Positions 8,462 through 17,738 of a DNA stretch of 64,000 bases are shown here, piece by piece (position 1 is the first letter of the stretch; each line of letters starts with the position of its first letter). This DNA is from Lewinellaceae bacterium (GTDB taxonomy: Bacteria > Bacteroidota > Bacteroidia > Chitinophagales > Saprospiraceae): assembly GCA_016716135.1 (NCBI GenBank), contig JADJWX010000007.1:62001-126000 (forward strand). Direction: 5' to 3'. A program made the position numbers and the translations under genes. The notes under the pieces were generated by a model. It saw only the letters and a program-made list of their open reading frames with translations. It did no database searches and was not told where the DNA came from.

Positions 8462-8490
8462 GGTAATTCAGTTTTTATTGTTGTGGTTTT

Positions 8491-9408
8491 TTAATTCTGT
8501 TTTTCCGCAATCCGCAATTTTGCGCTGCGCGCCCGCGGATTTTGTTGTACTTCTTCCGGGCGCGCTTCTATTGGTTTTTTATTGATTAATTTGAATGGCC
8601 GTTCAATGTTTCCGTAAAAATCCTGCTGCACCTCCCCTTCAATATTTCCTGTTTTGAACCAGTTTTTCACCGGCCGGTCTTCCAGGGAATGGTAGGTGAT
8701 AATCACCAGACGGCCTCCCTTACTCAGCATTTCCGTCGCGTCGTTCAAAAAGTCGGTCAAAGCGCCCATCTCGTCATTCACCTCGATACGCAAGGCCTGA
8801 AACACCTGCGACAAGTAGCGCCAACGCTCACCAATAAGGTTCGCTTCACAAACACCCAGCAAGTCGGCCGTCGACTGAAAGCGACTTTTTTCCCGGAAGG
8901 CGACACAGGCCAGTGCCAGGGTGCGGGCATTTCGGACCTCCCCGTATGCACTGAACAGCCGTTGCAAATCCTCGGCGGAATAGGTATTCAGCACCTCGGC
9001 GGCACTTTTTTCATCGGCGGCGTTCATACGCATGTCCAGCGGCGCATCGAAACGGTAACTGAACCCCCGGTCCGGCGTATCCAACTGATGGCTGCTCACG
9101 CCAAGGTCGGCGAGTATGCCATCCACTGTACCCGGGCGAACACCTGCAGCGCGCAACTGCCGTTTCAGGTACCGAAAATTCGAATGCACAAAATGAAAAC
9201 CGGCGTGCTCCGAAAAAATCACATTGTCGGCATTGGCCTGTGCATCCGCATCCTGGTCAAAAGCATAGAGGCGACCTTTGTCGCCCAGCCGGTTTAAGAT
9301 AGGCGCCGCGTGCCCGCCGCCACCAAACGTGGCATCCACATATACGCCATCAGGGCGGATACGTAGGCCATCGAGCGATTCGGGAAGGAGTACAGGCGCA
9401 TGGTACAT
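8491..9408 (-). CDS. rsmH: 16S rRNA (cytosine(1402)-N(4))-methyltransferase
   Basis: SAM-dependent methyltransferase (MraW) modifying C1402 of 16S rRNA. The start MYHAPVLLPESLDGL at 9408 gives 305 residues. The upstream in-frame extension to 9726 reads through mraZ antiparallel frames and is rejected. Motifs: DATFGGGGHA (SAM binding), GILADLGVSSHQLD, RFDAPLDMRM, and VITYHSLEDRPVKNWF near the C-terminus. The spacing to mraZ is 13 bp, so the two are co-transcribed. Confidence 0.97.
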   Translation of the reverse strand: MYHAPVLLPESLDGLRIRPDGVYVDATFGGGGHAAPILNRLGDKGRLYAFDQDADAQANADNVIFSEHAGFHFVHSNFRYLKRQLRAAGVRPGTVDGILADLGVSSHQLDTPDRGFSYRFDAPLDMRMNAADEKSAAEVLNTYSAEDLQRLFSAYGEVRNARTLALACVAFREKSRFQSTADLLGVCEANLIGERWRYLSQVFQALRIEVNDEMGALTDFLNDATEMLSKGGRLVIITYHSLEDRPVKNWFKTGNIEGEVQQDFYGNIERPFKLINKKPIEARPEEVQQNPRARSAKLRIAEKQN

Positions 9409-9421
9409 TTTTTCGTTTTTT

Positions 9422-9907
9422 CTAGATTTCGTCAATATCCCCCACCCCTTCGGCGCCGCCACCCATAACGTCGTTGGCCAGGTCGGCAAATTGATTCGGA
9501 TCGATGCTGAGCATTGCCTCGTAATGCCCGGGCGACCAGATTTCAATACGATCATCCATGGCGATGAGAATGGCTTCCGACTCCAAGCTGGCGTAATCCA
9601 TAAGCGGCTTTTGCAGCAGGATACGGTCAGCGCTATCGGTCGACACCGGTGCGGCGCCGAGATAGAAGGAGCGGAAAAACATACGGTTGCGGTCGTTGAA
9701 ACGGTTGAGACGACTGAGTTTTTCACTGATTTCGTCCCAGATGGGCTTCGGATACAAGGTGAGGCATTTTTCGAAGCCGCGGTTCAGCACAAATTCATAG
9801 CCATTCGATTCGGAGGGTTTTTCCCCGAGTTGACGCAGCAGCGCGCTGGGTAAACGCAACCTGCCTTTATTGTCAATGGCTACCGGATATTCACCGATAA
9901 GTTTCAT
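9422..9907 (-). CDS. mraZ: Transcriptional regulator MraZ
   Basis: First gene of the dcw operon and expected repressor of its own promoter. The start MKLIGEYPVAIDNKGRLRLP at 9907 gives 161 residues with two AbrB/MraZ-like swapped-hairpin domains. Key DxKGRxxxP appears as DNKGRLRLP; the second repeat is less typical (DRILLQKPLMDYASL). The longer frame from 9973 would start within the promoter. Phased 10-bp repeats upstream suit autoregulation. Confidence 0.95.
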   Translation of the reverse strand: MKLIGEYPVAIDNKGRLRLPSALLRQLGEKPSESNGYEFVLNRGFEKCLTLYPKPIWDEISEKLSRLNRFNDRNRMFFRSFYLGAAPVSTDSADRILLQKPLMDYASLESEAILIAMDDRIEIWSPGHYEAMLSIDPNQFADLANDVMGGGAEGVGDIDEI

Positions 9908-9961
9908 GCTGAGAGGGACTGTTTGAACAAAATACGAAGTACGAGCGGTATTTGCCCATAG

Positions 9962-10002
9962 CTTACACCACAAATGTACTTGCTTTTACCACATTTTACC
10001 AC
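9962..10002 (-). promoter_or_regulatory. mraZ promoter with phased GTGGTAAAA repeats (candidate MraZ operator)
   Basis: On the minus strand two adjacent 10-mers, GTGGTAAAAT (9993-10002) and GTGGTAAAAG (9983-9992), are followed by the -7 box TACATTTG (9971-9978) and a third related 10-mer GTGGTGTAAG (9962-9971), roughly at the start point. MraZ is known to bind tandem 10-bp repeats with a TGG core. The layout, with repeats over the upstream promoter and the start site, fits autorepression. The inferred leader is about 55-60 nt. Confidence 0.7.
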
Positions 10003-10230
10003 GACTCAACACCAATTCCGTTATTTTTTTTGAAAAAAATTTGATAAAAAAACATAAACAACTGTTTTTCAGTATTTTAATCCAGTGTTTAAAAGTGGGA
10101 GAATTTTGATTTTTTTTCAAAACTGTCAACTGACCGACGATTGACTGGTTGTTTTTAATTCGAAAATGGTCGAAAAAACGGATTTAGCGGAATACCGTTC
10201 GTGGAGTTAGCGCCACAAATCGCAGCATTG

Positions 10231-10250
10231 GTGGGAGAAAGTGGAAACAC
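10231..10250 (+). promoter_or_regulatory. Second pair of phased GTGG 10-mers upstream of mraZ
   Basis: GTGGGAGAAA and GTGGAAACAC lie directly adjacent with 10-bp phase, opposite in orientation to the mraZ-proximal repeats and about 230 bp further upstream. This could be a distal MraZ-type site. The functional assignment is weak. Confidence 0.3.
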
Positions 10251-10251
10251 G

Positions 10252-10330
10252 AACCTGTCAGGTCAAAAAAAAGCCCGCAGGGTGGCGCAAATGGCGCTAC
10301 CCTGCGGGCTTTTTTTTGACCTGACAGGTT
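10252..10330. terminator. Perfect 32-bp stem hairpin, bidirectional terminator with REP-like ends
   Basis: Arms 10252-10283 and 10299-10330 are exact reverse complements over 32 bp around a 15-nt loop. The inner part is a GC-rich stem (GCCCGCAGGGT/ACCCTGCGGGC) bordered by eight A and eight T, the classic bidirectional terminator shape. The outer 13 bp (AACCTGTCAGGTC) contain an ACCTGTCAGGT palindrome. It insulates the dcw operon from the genes at 10.5-11.5 kb. The rest of the 9908-10484 gap holds the mraZ operator and a run of ten C at 10378-10387. Confidence 0.8.
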
Positions 10331-10484
10331 TTGAGCCGGCTGAATTGCCGTAAAATTTCAATCAACGCACCCCACCTCCCCCCCCCCGGTCTGCCAATTC
10401 AAGTTCGAGGCCGGGTTGAAAAATATGCCATTAGTGGAGCAGCCGAAAAAGGGCAACAGGCAAGTGCATAGTACAGCCTTGATT

Positions 10485-10862
10485 TTAAAATCTGATTTTT
10501 ACAAAAATGCTACCGCAAATCAGCACAAAAAACACCAACAACATACCAATAATGTAAGCCGTTCCGATGCCTGGCCCCTGTTGGCTGTGTGCACCCAGGC
10601 CCTTGTCCAGAACATAATGGGCCCCAAAAATCCCTGCAATCCATACCCGGAGTAAAAGCCCGGTTTTTTCTATTGCCGGGATATACCATAGTCCAAACAA
10701 CAGCGCCGCCACCAACGGAACATAGAGAAACAGATTTTCCAGAAAACCGTCCATAGGCCGGGATGGCAGGGTATTCCGTTGCGCCAACAACACAACGACG
10801 AGATACATTCCGGCCCAAAAAAGCTCAGGGCCGGGGAGCAATTGTACAATTCGCGATACCAT
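10485..10862 (-). CDS. Small integral membrane protein, unknown
   Basis: A 125-residue protein with about four hydrophobic spans (near residues 13-28, 46-63, 66-85 and 97-120), short loops and a basic end (VKIRF). I do not recognise a family. The loop GAHYVLDKGLGAHSQQGPGIG between spans 3 and 4 is the most distinctive part. It lies alone between the terminator hairpin and an unknown gene on the same strand 34 bp upstream, so the two may be co-transcribed. Confidence 0.6.
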   Translation of the reverse strand: MVSRIVQLLPGPELFWAGMYLVVVLLAQRNTLPSRPMDGFLENLFLYVPLVAALLFGLWYIPAIEKTGLLLRVWIAGIFGAHYVLDKGLGAHSQQGPGIGTAYIIGMLLVFFVLICGSIFVKIRF

Positions 10863-10896
10863 AAATTTCGATTGTAATGCGGATAGAAGCCCTGAT

Positions 10897-11517
10897 TTAA
10901 TACAGTGTCTTTTGAACCGTGTATTTATTGTGCTGACTAAACGTCACCAAAAGTGGAAAGGCCTTAATAAACCGAATAGAAAAACTATTGCCTTCGGAAG
11001 TGTAAACGTCTACCCGGTAGAATCCCGGCCCAAGCATAGAAAAATCCAGATTTAGCACGGCGCCGTCACATTGTATTGCCGTAATTTTTTGCCCGCCCGA
11101 TTGCACATCGCGCAGCACGTCCCACAACGCATACCGCTCGGGCCGGGCAGCCCCGGCCGGCAAGGTAATGCGCAGGCCCTGCGCGTTAATTCCGTTCAGG
11201 GAAACAAGAGAAACATCATCCTCGCGCAGACGTGTGCCCTCCCCGACTGCCGTAACCCGGCATGGGCCTGTTTGAATATCGATCGCTTCGAATACTTCGG
11301 GCAGACAAGGCAGGGTATACGAGGCCGGCAACTCCGTGGCATAACCCCGGCCGGTATCGGGCAAATGATACGTTCGTTTATCCGAAAAACTCAGGCGCTC
11401 CCGCACCCGCTCGTCCGGATCCCAGCCGGATACGCCCTGCAGCGCGTCCAGTTCGAAAACGGTACCGGCAGGATATTTCATGAAAGGCACGGTCAGGACT
11501 ATACGGACAGTATCCAT
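10897..11517 (-). CDS. Hypothetical protein
   Basis: About 206 residues, with no recognised domain, signal peptide or membrane span. The sequence is rich in beta-prone stretches (MDTVRIVLTVPFMKYPAGTV at the start). The C-terminal part, GPGFYRVDVYTSEGNSFSIRF, resembles beta-sandwich edges but not enough to name a fold. I chose the ATG at 11517 because a -7 box (TAGGTTTG, 11565-11572) would place the transcript start near 11559, downstream of the alternative ATG at 11562. Confidence 0.6.
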   Translation of the reverse strand: MDTVRIVLTVPFMKYPAGTVFELDALQGVSGWDPDERVRERLSFSDKRTYHLPDTGRGYATELPASYTLPCLPEVFEAIDIQTGPCRVTAVGEGTRLREDDVSLVSLNGINAQGLRITLPAGAARPERYALWDVLRDVQSGGQKITAIQCDGAVLNLDFSMLGPGFYRVDVYTSEGNSFSIRFIKAFPLLVTFSQHNKYTVQKTLY

Positions 11518-11564
11518 GGCAGACTTCAATATTTTGCGCGGCAAATTTGCGCGGGCCGGCATTT

Positions 11565-11572
11565 CAAACCTA
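11565..11572 (-). promoter_or_regulatory. -7 box TAGGTTTG upstream of the gene at 10897-11517
   Basis: This is an exact match to the Bacteroidota TAnnTTTG -7 element on the minus strand, 48 bp ahead of the chosen ATG. No convincing -33 TTG was found at the usual spacing. Confidence 0.45.
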
Positions 11573-11640
11573 AATTTTGACTTCCAGGTGTCGACCTCCC
11601 GGGCTGAACCGTGGCAAATCTCGAGTAAAACGAAAAACGG

Positions 11641-14600
11641 TCAGCGCAACACGGTTAGCGAACCGCTCAGGGTTTCAGTCCGGCCATCTACCAGTTCCAG
11701 TTCCAGCACCCAAACGTACACGCCGGGCAACACCGGCTTTCCCCGGTAAGTGCCGTCCCAGGCATTGGTATCGTCGCCCGGCAAAACATCCAGCGCCTGG
11801 TGCATCAGGCCGCCCCAGCGGTCAAAAATCTGCAACCGGTTGATCAGTTGCACGGATGGCCCGAAACTCAGCGTGAACCGCCCGTTCAGGTCTGTTTGAG
11901 CGCCCGGAATCATCGCATTGGGCACATAGGTGAGCAATTGCCGGTCCACTTCGATGAACATGTCGTCGGTGGCAGTGCAGCCGCTGGCATTCGTTACAGT
12001 CAGCACGTAGTGGATGTTTTCCAGGGGCCGGGCCACCGGGTTCGGGCAATCCGTACAACTCAGGTAAGCCGGATTTTCCCAGAAATACGTTACAAGCCCG
12101 GCATTGGGCAGGAACAGGTTCAACAAAATGGAATCGCCGAGCAAAATTGTCGCGTCTGCCGGCAAACTCACCACCACCGCCGGCGGCTCGGCCACCTGAA
12201 TTTCCTGCGTTTGGGCGCAGCCGTGAATATCTTCCGCCGTAATTGCATACTGCGCCGCGGGCAGGTTTTCAAACAAATCCACCTGCGAAAAGGGCCCGCC
12301 GTCCAAATTGAATACCAGCGTGGTGTCGGCGCTTGCCACCCGAATAGCCCCATTTTGCTCGCCAAAACACTGCACGGAGTCGGCCTCCAGGTCAAAAACG
12401 ATCGGCGGAAAATTCCCGACCTGGGCAGTTGCCGTTTCTGTGCAATCCGACGCATCCGTGACGGTCAGGCTGTAATTGCCGGCAGGAATATCCGGCAACT
12501 GGGCGCTATTGGCTGCACCCGGCGGACTCCATCCGTAACTGTACGGTGGCGTTCCGCCGTTTACAAGCGCCTCCAGCAATCCGTTCGATTCATCGAGACA
12601 GGCCGGCGTGGCATCCAGCGCAACATCGAGCACGGGCAAGACCGTCAGTTGGACGGTATGGGTGGAATCGCAGCCATTGTCAGCAGGAAACGTTTGCCGG
12701 TACACGCCCGACACGCCCTGTGGCTGGCCAAATATGGGAATCGTTTCGCCGCCGCAAATGACCAGGGCCTCACTGGTGGCGAAAGTATCTTTCGGTATTG
12801 CCCGGACAAACACCGTGGAATCACAGCCCGTTAAGGCCGATAATTGAAACGTATGCTCATCGCCCGGCGAAAAATTCTGACCGTTGTAATTCAGCACACT
12901 GCCCAGGCAAACAGCCGTGTCCACCGTAATCTGGTAGGTGCCCACCGTCGTACCATGCACGCGCACCTGCACCACCGAATCACAACCGGCAACAGTTTGC
13001 AGGGCAAACGTCCGGCTCTCATCCGGCAAAATTTCCGTGCCGAACCAATCCACTGTTCGGCCGTAACAAATCGTGGTGTCGATGCTGTAATTAAACGTAT
13101 CGTTCACCGTAAAATACACGGTATCAATACTAAAACAGCCGTTGGCCAAATCAGCCCGAAGCACCAGGTCGCCCGAAGCCGCCGGCCCTGCCTGCACATC
13201 CGGGCAAGTAGCACAATCCACCGAAGCGGCGGGCTGCCAGTTGTAATTATCGAATCCGGTCTGGCCAAGTACCACCGTTTCACCCTGGCAGATCACCTGG
13301 TCGGGCCCCAGTTGCAGCACCGTGCTGCTGTCGATCCCGATGGTCCGGCTATCCGTTTGCGTAATCCCGCACACATCGGTGACCGTCACGGCAAATTGTC
13401 CGGCATCGAGGGCGGCAAAGGTCGCCAGGTTGGAGCCGTCGTGCCAGGCCCAACTCACCAGATCGGTTCCGGCAGCATTCAACAGCAGGGTGCCGTTGTC
13501 GCAGATCAACGTATCCGGCCCGAGCTCGAGCACTGCCGGGTTGTATGGAAAAAACAGGGCTGCGATGTTGTCTTCAAAATTGCATTCACCAATGGTTGTC
13601 GAGGGAAAGTCCTGCGCCAGGCTGAAGGGCGTACCCAGGGAATTATTGTCGTTCAGCACCAAAAAAATCGAATCGTTGGCAATACGCGGCAGGCGCGCCA
13701 TGAAGGTGCGGCAGCTGTCGGGGGGCAGGTCGAAGCCCAGTGGCCGCAAGCCCAGCCAGAGTGCCGCAGTGGTTTGGGGGTTACCCAGGTAGGCCGAAAC
13801 GGGGGTTTGCAGGGGCAAGGTGTTATCCCCGTCGTTGCATACGCTCAGGCTGATTTCAATGGAATCGCCCACACAAATCAGGCTCAGCGCATCCAGCACG
13901 CCGTCGGGCGCCGGGAACGTGGGGTTAAAATACTGGTTGAGAAAACTGTTCATTCGCAAACTGTCGCCCACGATGTGCGGGTTTTGCTGAATGCGCGGCA
14001 CGCTGAGGTCTTCGTTGATATTGGTGTTAAAATACGCGTGCTGGTTCCACACCCGGCGCGAGGAAATACCCGGAAGGCCAACGGCTTCGTACGCCACTAC
14101 GGTGCCCTGGTCCTGTGTGCCGTTGGTGCCGCATTCGATCACGATCTCCGTTTGCCCGTCGCCGTCAACATCAAGAATCAGTGGATTTTCGATGTGGGTG
14201 GCCGACAGGCATTGGTCCTGCCATTTGACCAAACCCGTGGCGCCTTCGATGACCTGTAAAAACGACTGCCCCCGGTAAATCACATCCGCCGAACCGTCGC
14301 CGCAAAAATCGTACACGCTGGAACAGGTGACGGAGGAGGGATCAATCGTGTTGACCGTCCACAGTACCGTAAAATCATTTTTCAAGGCAAACAGCTGCGG
14401 GAACTCCACAAAACTCACCTCCAGTTGGCCGTCGCCGTTCAGGTCGGCGATGTTCACCCGCGAGGCGCCGTCGTGCCAGTTGGTGGGCAATTGAAATTCA
14501 CGCATGATCACCGGGGTCTGAATATCCCAGCAGTACACCGTGTTTTGGCCGCCTTTCCGGCCCTGAACGATGGCGTCGAGGTCGCCGTCGCGGTCAAAAT

Positions 14601-15528
14601 CGGCAATACTGGTAAAACCGTCGGTGAACGGCGCGGGGGCCGTTACCACTGCCGCCACCACACCGGTGACTAAATTGACGGACAACACCTGGTTGCCAGC
14701 TACAATTTCCAGGCCGGCGCAGTCGGCGCAAAAATTATCGGGCAGCGCGTCAATGGCGATGGGCGAGTTGAATGAAAATCCGCCCGCCGCGCGCGCCGGA
14801 TGCTCCCCGGCCGAAAGCAGGTTTCCGCCCGAAGCCAGCAGGGCGCCGGTTTGGCCATTGAACACCTGGTTGCCGATATTGACTTCCGGCAGGCCGTCGT
14901 GGTCAAAATCGGCAATATTGGGCGAAGAAAAGGCATAGCGGTTGCTGTAGCCGACCTGCACGGCGCTGGTAAATTTCAGTGCACCCGTGTGGCTGTAGCA
15001 GCGCAACAGCCGGTCGTTGCCCACGATCACAAACTCGCCGAAACCGTCGTTGTCCAGATCGGCCATCGCCGGACAGGTGCCGCCGGGCAGGCCGGTCGGA
15101 CTGGCGATTTGCACTTTCGTGGCGCCCGTTGCCCCGTCGATGATATAAATTTCGGTGCCTTCCACCCGGTAAGTCACGATCTCCGGGATGCCGTCGCCGT
15201 CCATATCGCCGGCAACCAGCGGCGAGTAGGTACCCGTTTCGGCCTGGCCGACCCATTGGATGCCCAGGTTGATGGTATCGCACGACGGCACAAAAAAGCA
15301 GTCGGCATTGCAGGTGGTGTAGTAAAAATTGTCACACTGGCCCGTGCAGGTGCAATCCTGGTCGAAGCAGTCGATGAGGCCGTCGCCGTCGTCGTCAATG
15401 CCGTTTGAGCAATCTTCAACGGTTTGCGCGGCAAGAAAAATGGGGAATAAAAGAAAAAAAAGAGCAGTTAAACCCGCAAAAACGGGCTGGGCGTTTGGGC
15501 GCCGGATTGGGTATACGTGTTTTACCAT
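11641..15528 (-). CDS. Large secreted FG-GAP/SprB-repeat protein with T9SS type B sorting domain
   Basis: A 1,295-residue extracellular protein. Signal peptide at about 14-34 (ending FLAAQ), then a Cys/Asp-rich start (CSNGIDDDGDGLIDC). Residues ~75-480 carry FG-GAP/VCBS-like calcium-binding loops (DMDGDGIPE, DLDNDGFGE, DFDHDGLPE, DLNGDGQLE, DVDGDGQTE), suggesting a beta-propeller. A cysteine-containing repeat region with SprB-like units follows (GGTPPYSYGWSPPG). The last ~90 residues (YVPNAMIPGA, IFDRWGGLMHQ, AWDGTYRGKPVLPGVYVW) are the gliding-motility-associated type B CTD for the type IX system. Surface adhesion or motility is the likely role. Confidence 0.85.
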   Translation of the reverse strand: MVKHVYPIRRPNAQPVFAGLTALFFLLFPIFLAAQTVEDCSNGIDDDGDGLIDCFDQDCTCTGQCDNFYYTTCNADCFFVPSCDTINLGIQWVGQAETGTYSPLVAGDMDGDGIPEIVTYRVEGTEIYIIDGATGATKVQIASPTGLPGGTCPAMADLDNDGFGEFVIVGNDRLLRCYSHTGALKFTSAVQVGYSNRYAFSSPNIADFDHDGLPEVNIGNQVFNGQTGALLASGGNLLSAGEHPARAAGGFSFNSPIAIDALPDNFCADCAGLEIVAGNQVLSVNLVTGVVAAVVTAPAPFTDGFTSIADFDRDGDLDAIVQGRKGGQNTVYCWDIQTPVIMREFQLPTNWHDGASRVNIADLNGDGQLEVSFVEFPQLFALKNDFTVLWTVNTIDPSSVTCSSVYDFCGDGSADVIYRGQSFLQVIEGATGLVKWQDQCLSATHIENPLILDVDGDGQTEIVIECGTNGTQDQGTVVAYEAVGLPGISSRRVWNQHAYFNTNINEDLSVPRIQQNPHIVGDSLRMNSFLNQYFNPTFPAPDGVLDALSLICVGDSIEISLSVCNDGDNTLPLQTPVSAYLGNPQTTAALWLGLRPLGFDLPPDSCRTFMARLPRIANDSIFLVLNDNNSLGTPFSLAQDFPSTTIGECNFEDNIAALFFPYNPAVLELGPDTLICDNGTLLLNAAGTDLVSWAWHDGSNLATFAALDAGQFAVTVTDVCGITQTDSRTIGIDSSTVLQLGPDQVICQGETVVLGQTGFDNYNWQPAASVDCATCPDVQAGPAASGDLVLRADLANGCFSIDTVYFTVNDTFNYSIDTTICYGRTVDWFGTEILPDESRTFALQTVAGCDSVVQVRVHGTTVGTYQITVDTAVCLGSVLNYNGQNFSPGDEHTFQLSALTGCDSTVFVRAIPKDTFATSEALVICGGETIPIFGQPQGVSGVYRQTFPADNGCDSTHTVQLTVLPVLDVALDATPACLDESNGLLEALVNGGTPPYSYGWSPPGAANSAQLPDIPAGNYSLTVTDASDCTETATAQVGNFPPIVFDLEADSVQCFGEQNGAIRVASADTTLVFNLDGGPFSQVDLFENLPAAQYAITAEDIHGCAQTQEIQVAEPPAVVVSLPADATILLGDSILLNLFLPNAGLVTYFWENPAYLSCTDCPNPVARPLENIHYVLTVTNASGCTATDDMFIEVDRQLLTYVPNAMIPGAQTDLNGRFTLSFGPSVQLINRLQIFDRWGGLMHQALDVLPGDDTNAWDGTYRGKPVLPGVYVWVLELELVDGRTETLSGSLTVLR

Positions 15529-15742
15529 GGAATGGGATAAGTGATTGGTTCTGGTCGGGCAGGTAACGGGCGACAGGCGCGTTTCGGTTTACCCGGCAAA
15601 ACGATTAACGTATTGTTTAAAACCAGAGACTACGGCGGGAAATTGGTTTGGCGTGGTTGGGATTAGGCGAAAAACGGCAGGTTTTAACATAACGTTGGCA
15701 GGGTTTCTACGGTTTCACTTTATAAACCGGTAATAATCGAAT

Positions 15743-15938
15743 CCAGATGTCTCCCCCGCCTTGCGGGGTCGACATGACACCTTGAAATGACAAGATTAGT
15801 TTCAATCAGATTTCTCGCTACGCTCGAAATTGCGGCAGGGCGCAGGGGAAATTTCGAGCGTAGCGAGAAATCCGGTAAGGTTTAGTTTAAAAATAAACGA
15901 CTGTCATGTCGACCCCGCAAGGCGGGGGAGACATCTGG
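15743..15938. repeat. Nested inverted-repeat element (MITE/REP-like), 196 bp
   Basis: Outer arms 15743-15779 and 15902-15938 are perfect 37-bp reverse complements (CCAGATGTCTCCC... and its complement). Inner arms 15809-15831 and 15850-15872 are perfect 23-bp reverse complements (ATTTCTCGCTACGCTCGAAA core). There is no coding content. It sits between two divergent genes. The remainder of the 15529-16074 gap shows nothing else I can name. Confidence 0.85.
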
Positions 15939-16074
15939 ACTAACAACACATTATCGGATATTTATTTAAAACCGTACGAACCTTGCCAACGTTTAACCCG
16001 CCAACGTTAAAAAAACGTTCCGGTCAAAATTACCACGACTGCCGCCGCCATCTATCTTTATTCCCAAAAAAATT

Positions 16075-17055
16075 ATGCGCACGCTCTTGCCAATCTTCAT
16101 TTTTTTAATGCTGTCGGTTTTTACCGGCATACTACCGGCCCAAACCGGCTTCTTCCCCGACGACCTGGTCGTTTCCGCCTCGGCGCTCAACCTGCGTGAC
16201 CAGCCAAACAAAACAGGAAAAGTGCTGGAAAAACTTTCCCGCGGCAGCACACTCAAGTTTGTAACAGCGGCCAATGACGGCGCCTATGAAACCGTAGACG
16301 ACAACTACGGCGTCTGGCTCCGGGTGCAATCCGGCACCGGCAAAACCGGCTATGTGTTCAGCACCTTTGTTACCGGCCAGTTCAACCTGTATCTCGAAGG
16401 GGAAACGCCGCTCGACTTGTTGCCTGAGCAAAGCTGGTACGGCCTGTATGCCCGCGACTCGTTCAGCGACGAACTGCGGGCCATTCAAGTTCGCCTGGCC
16501 ACGGAATACAACAGTTTCCGGGAAGAGGACACCCAGGTACTGCGCACCAACCAGCCCGACCGTGCCAAATTCATCATCGGAACAACCAGCCGGCTCCAAC
16601 CGGGACCTGCCGGCGAACTCGGCATTTTCGATCCCGCCGATTTTTACTTCAACGACGCCCTGGCGCCCGGCGCCATGCTGGCGCTACTGCCCGGTTCGAA
16701 ACCGGACGACGAAACCCCTGCCCCACCCTGCTACCTCGCCGCAACCGGCTGTGCCAGCCTGCAGGACGATGAAACCATCGCCTTTCAGGATTTCAAACTG
16801 ACCGCCCTGCTACCACGCCCCGACCTGCCCACCATCCGGCAAGACCTGAGCCCCTGGTTTAAAACATCCCCCGGCCTGAACCCCAACATCCGGCTCTGGT
16901 GGTTCGGCGACCTCGACGGCGACGCCCGCCCGGATGCGATCATTGAAGATATGCCGGAGGAAATGGGCATGCGCATTTCGCTTTTTCTGTCCTCCAGGGC
17001 GCGTGACGGGGAGTTGTTGCGCAAAGTTTGCGAGTATTGGCCGCCACTGGATTGA
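16075..17055 (+). CDS. Secreted SH3b-domain protein
   Basis: A 326-residue exported protein. Signal peptide at 1-23 (ending ILPAQ). Residues ~30-105 are a bacterial SH3 domain (VVSASALNLRDQPN, VLEKLSRG, YGVWLRVQSGTGKTGYVFSTFV). The remainder is not recognised. It ends with an FG-GAP-like phrase, WFGDLDGDARPDAIIED, as seen in Bacteroidota proteins that report on a stored value. The upstream TATCTTTA just ahead of the start resembles a -7 box with one mismatch. SH3b domains commonly bind peptidoglycan. Confidence 0.75.
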   Translation: MRTLLPIFIFLMLSVFTGILPAQTGFFPDDLVVSASALNLRDQPNKTGKVLEKLSRGSTLKFVTAANDGAYETVDDNYGVWLRVQSGTGKTGYVFSTFVTGQFNLYLEGETPLDLLPEQSWYGLYARDSFSDELRAIQVRLATEYNSFREEDTQVLRTNQPDRAKFIIGTTSRLQPGPAGELGIFDPADFYFNDALAPGAMLALLPGSKPDDETPAPPCYLAATGCASLQDDETIAFQDFKLTALLPRPDLPTIRQDLSPWFKTSPGLNPNIRLWWFGDLDGDARPDAIIEDMPEEMGMRISLFLSSRARDGELLRKVCEYWPPLD

Positions 17056-17333
17056 TATTTTGCGTTTGTTTTAGGTTGTTAAAAAACTTAGGCGCCTTTC
17101 GTAGCGTATTTCCCGCAGAGTAACGTAGAGTATTTCCCGCAGAGTTCGTTGCGGTAGAGTTGCGCAGAGTTAGCAGTTGCGCAAAGGGAAAAACTCTGTG
17201 TAGGGATAGTTCAATGAAGTGTGTCTGAGGTTCTGGCTTCCGCCGCTTGGAGGCCGTAGGCCGGAAAGCGGCGGAAGCACGCTCATTTATTTTTCTATCA
17301 GGTGCCTGGAATACCGTTCTCCATATTTTTGAA

Positions 17334-17555
17334 TCAAGTCTCTTTGAATGGATTCACCTTTCCAGGACTTTTGGGCACCAGGCAAAGATAGATTTGCTTA
17401 ATCAGCGCATACGGAGACCCAAGCGCTTTGCCTTTAATGAGTTTTCGAGATGCGATGGCCTGACAGGATTGGTTGTAGATCATTCGACGCATTTCTTTGG
17501 GGTAATCCATAAAGGCCATTAACTCTTCCCAGTCGCTTCCACGCGACCACCACAA
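17334..17555 (-). pseudogene. IS256-family transposase C-terminal fragment
   Basis: The translated fragment contains DWEELMAFMDYPKEMRRMIY followed by SRKL, KGKALGSPYALIKQIYL and a C-terminal stretch. This matches the end of IS256-type transposases, where W..L..F..YP.E.R..IY.TNAIES precedes an R-K-L basic patch and a hydrophobic IYL helix. The DDE catalytic domain is missing. A frameshift after the last in-frame stop leaves a further KYGERYSRHLIEK. The fragment cannot function alone. Confidence 0.55.
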
Positions 17556-17738
17556 TTTCCACCCAAGTTAGCACCCCACGCAGTTTGGGCTGCTTCTCTG
17601 GACGGCGCCGGGAGGCGTACCCGGCGTACGGATTTGACCCCTCGGCCAGCACTTTAGCACGACACTTCTGGTAATACCAGGGGCGAGATGGCTTCACCGG
17701 ATAAATCCCACCCCTTCCACGGCTACACCCATTTTCTT

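Noticed and set aside
9409..9726. N-terminal extension of RsmH
   Set aside because: The extension overlaps mraZ in another frame and homologues start at MYHAPVLL.
10378..10387. C10 homopolymer upstream of mraZ as a phase-variation tract
   Set aside because: It lies in a non-coding stretch away from promoters; no gene would be switched by its length.
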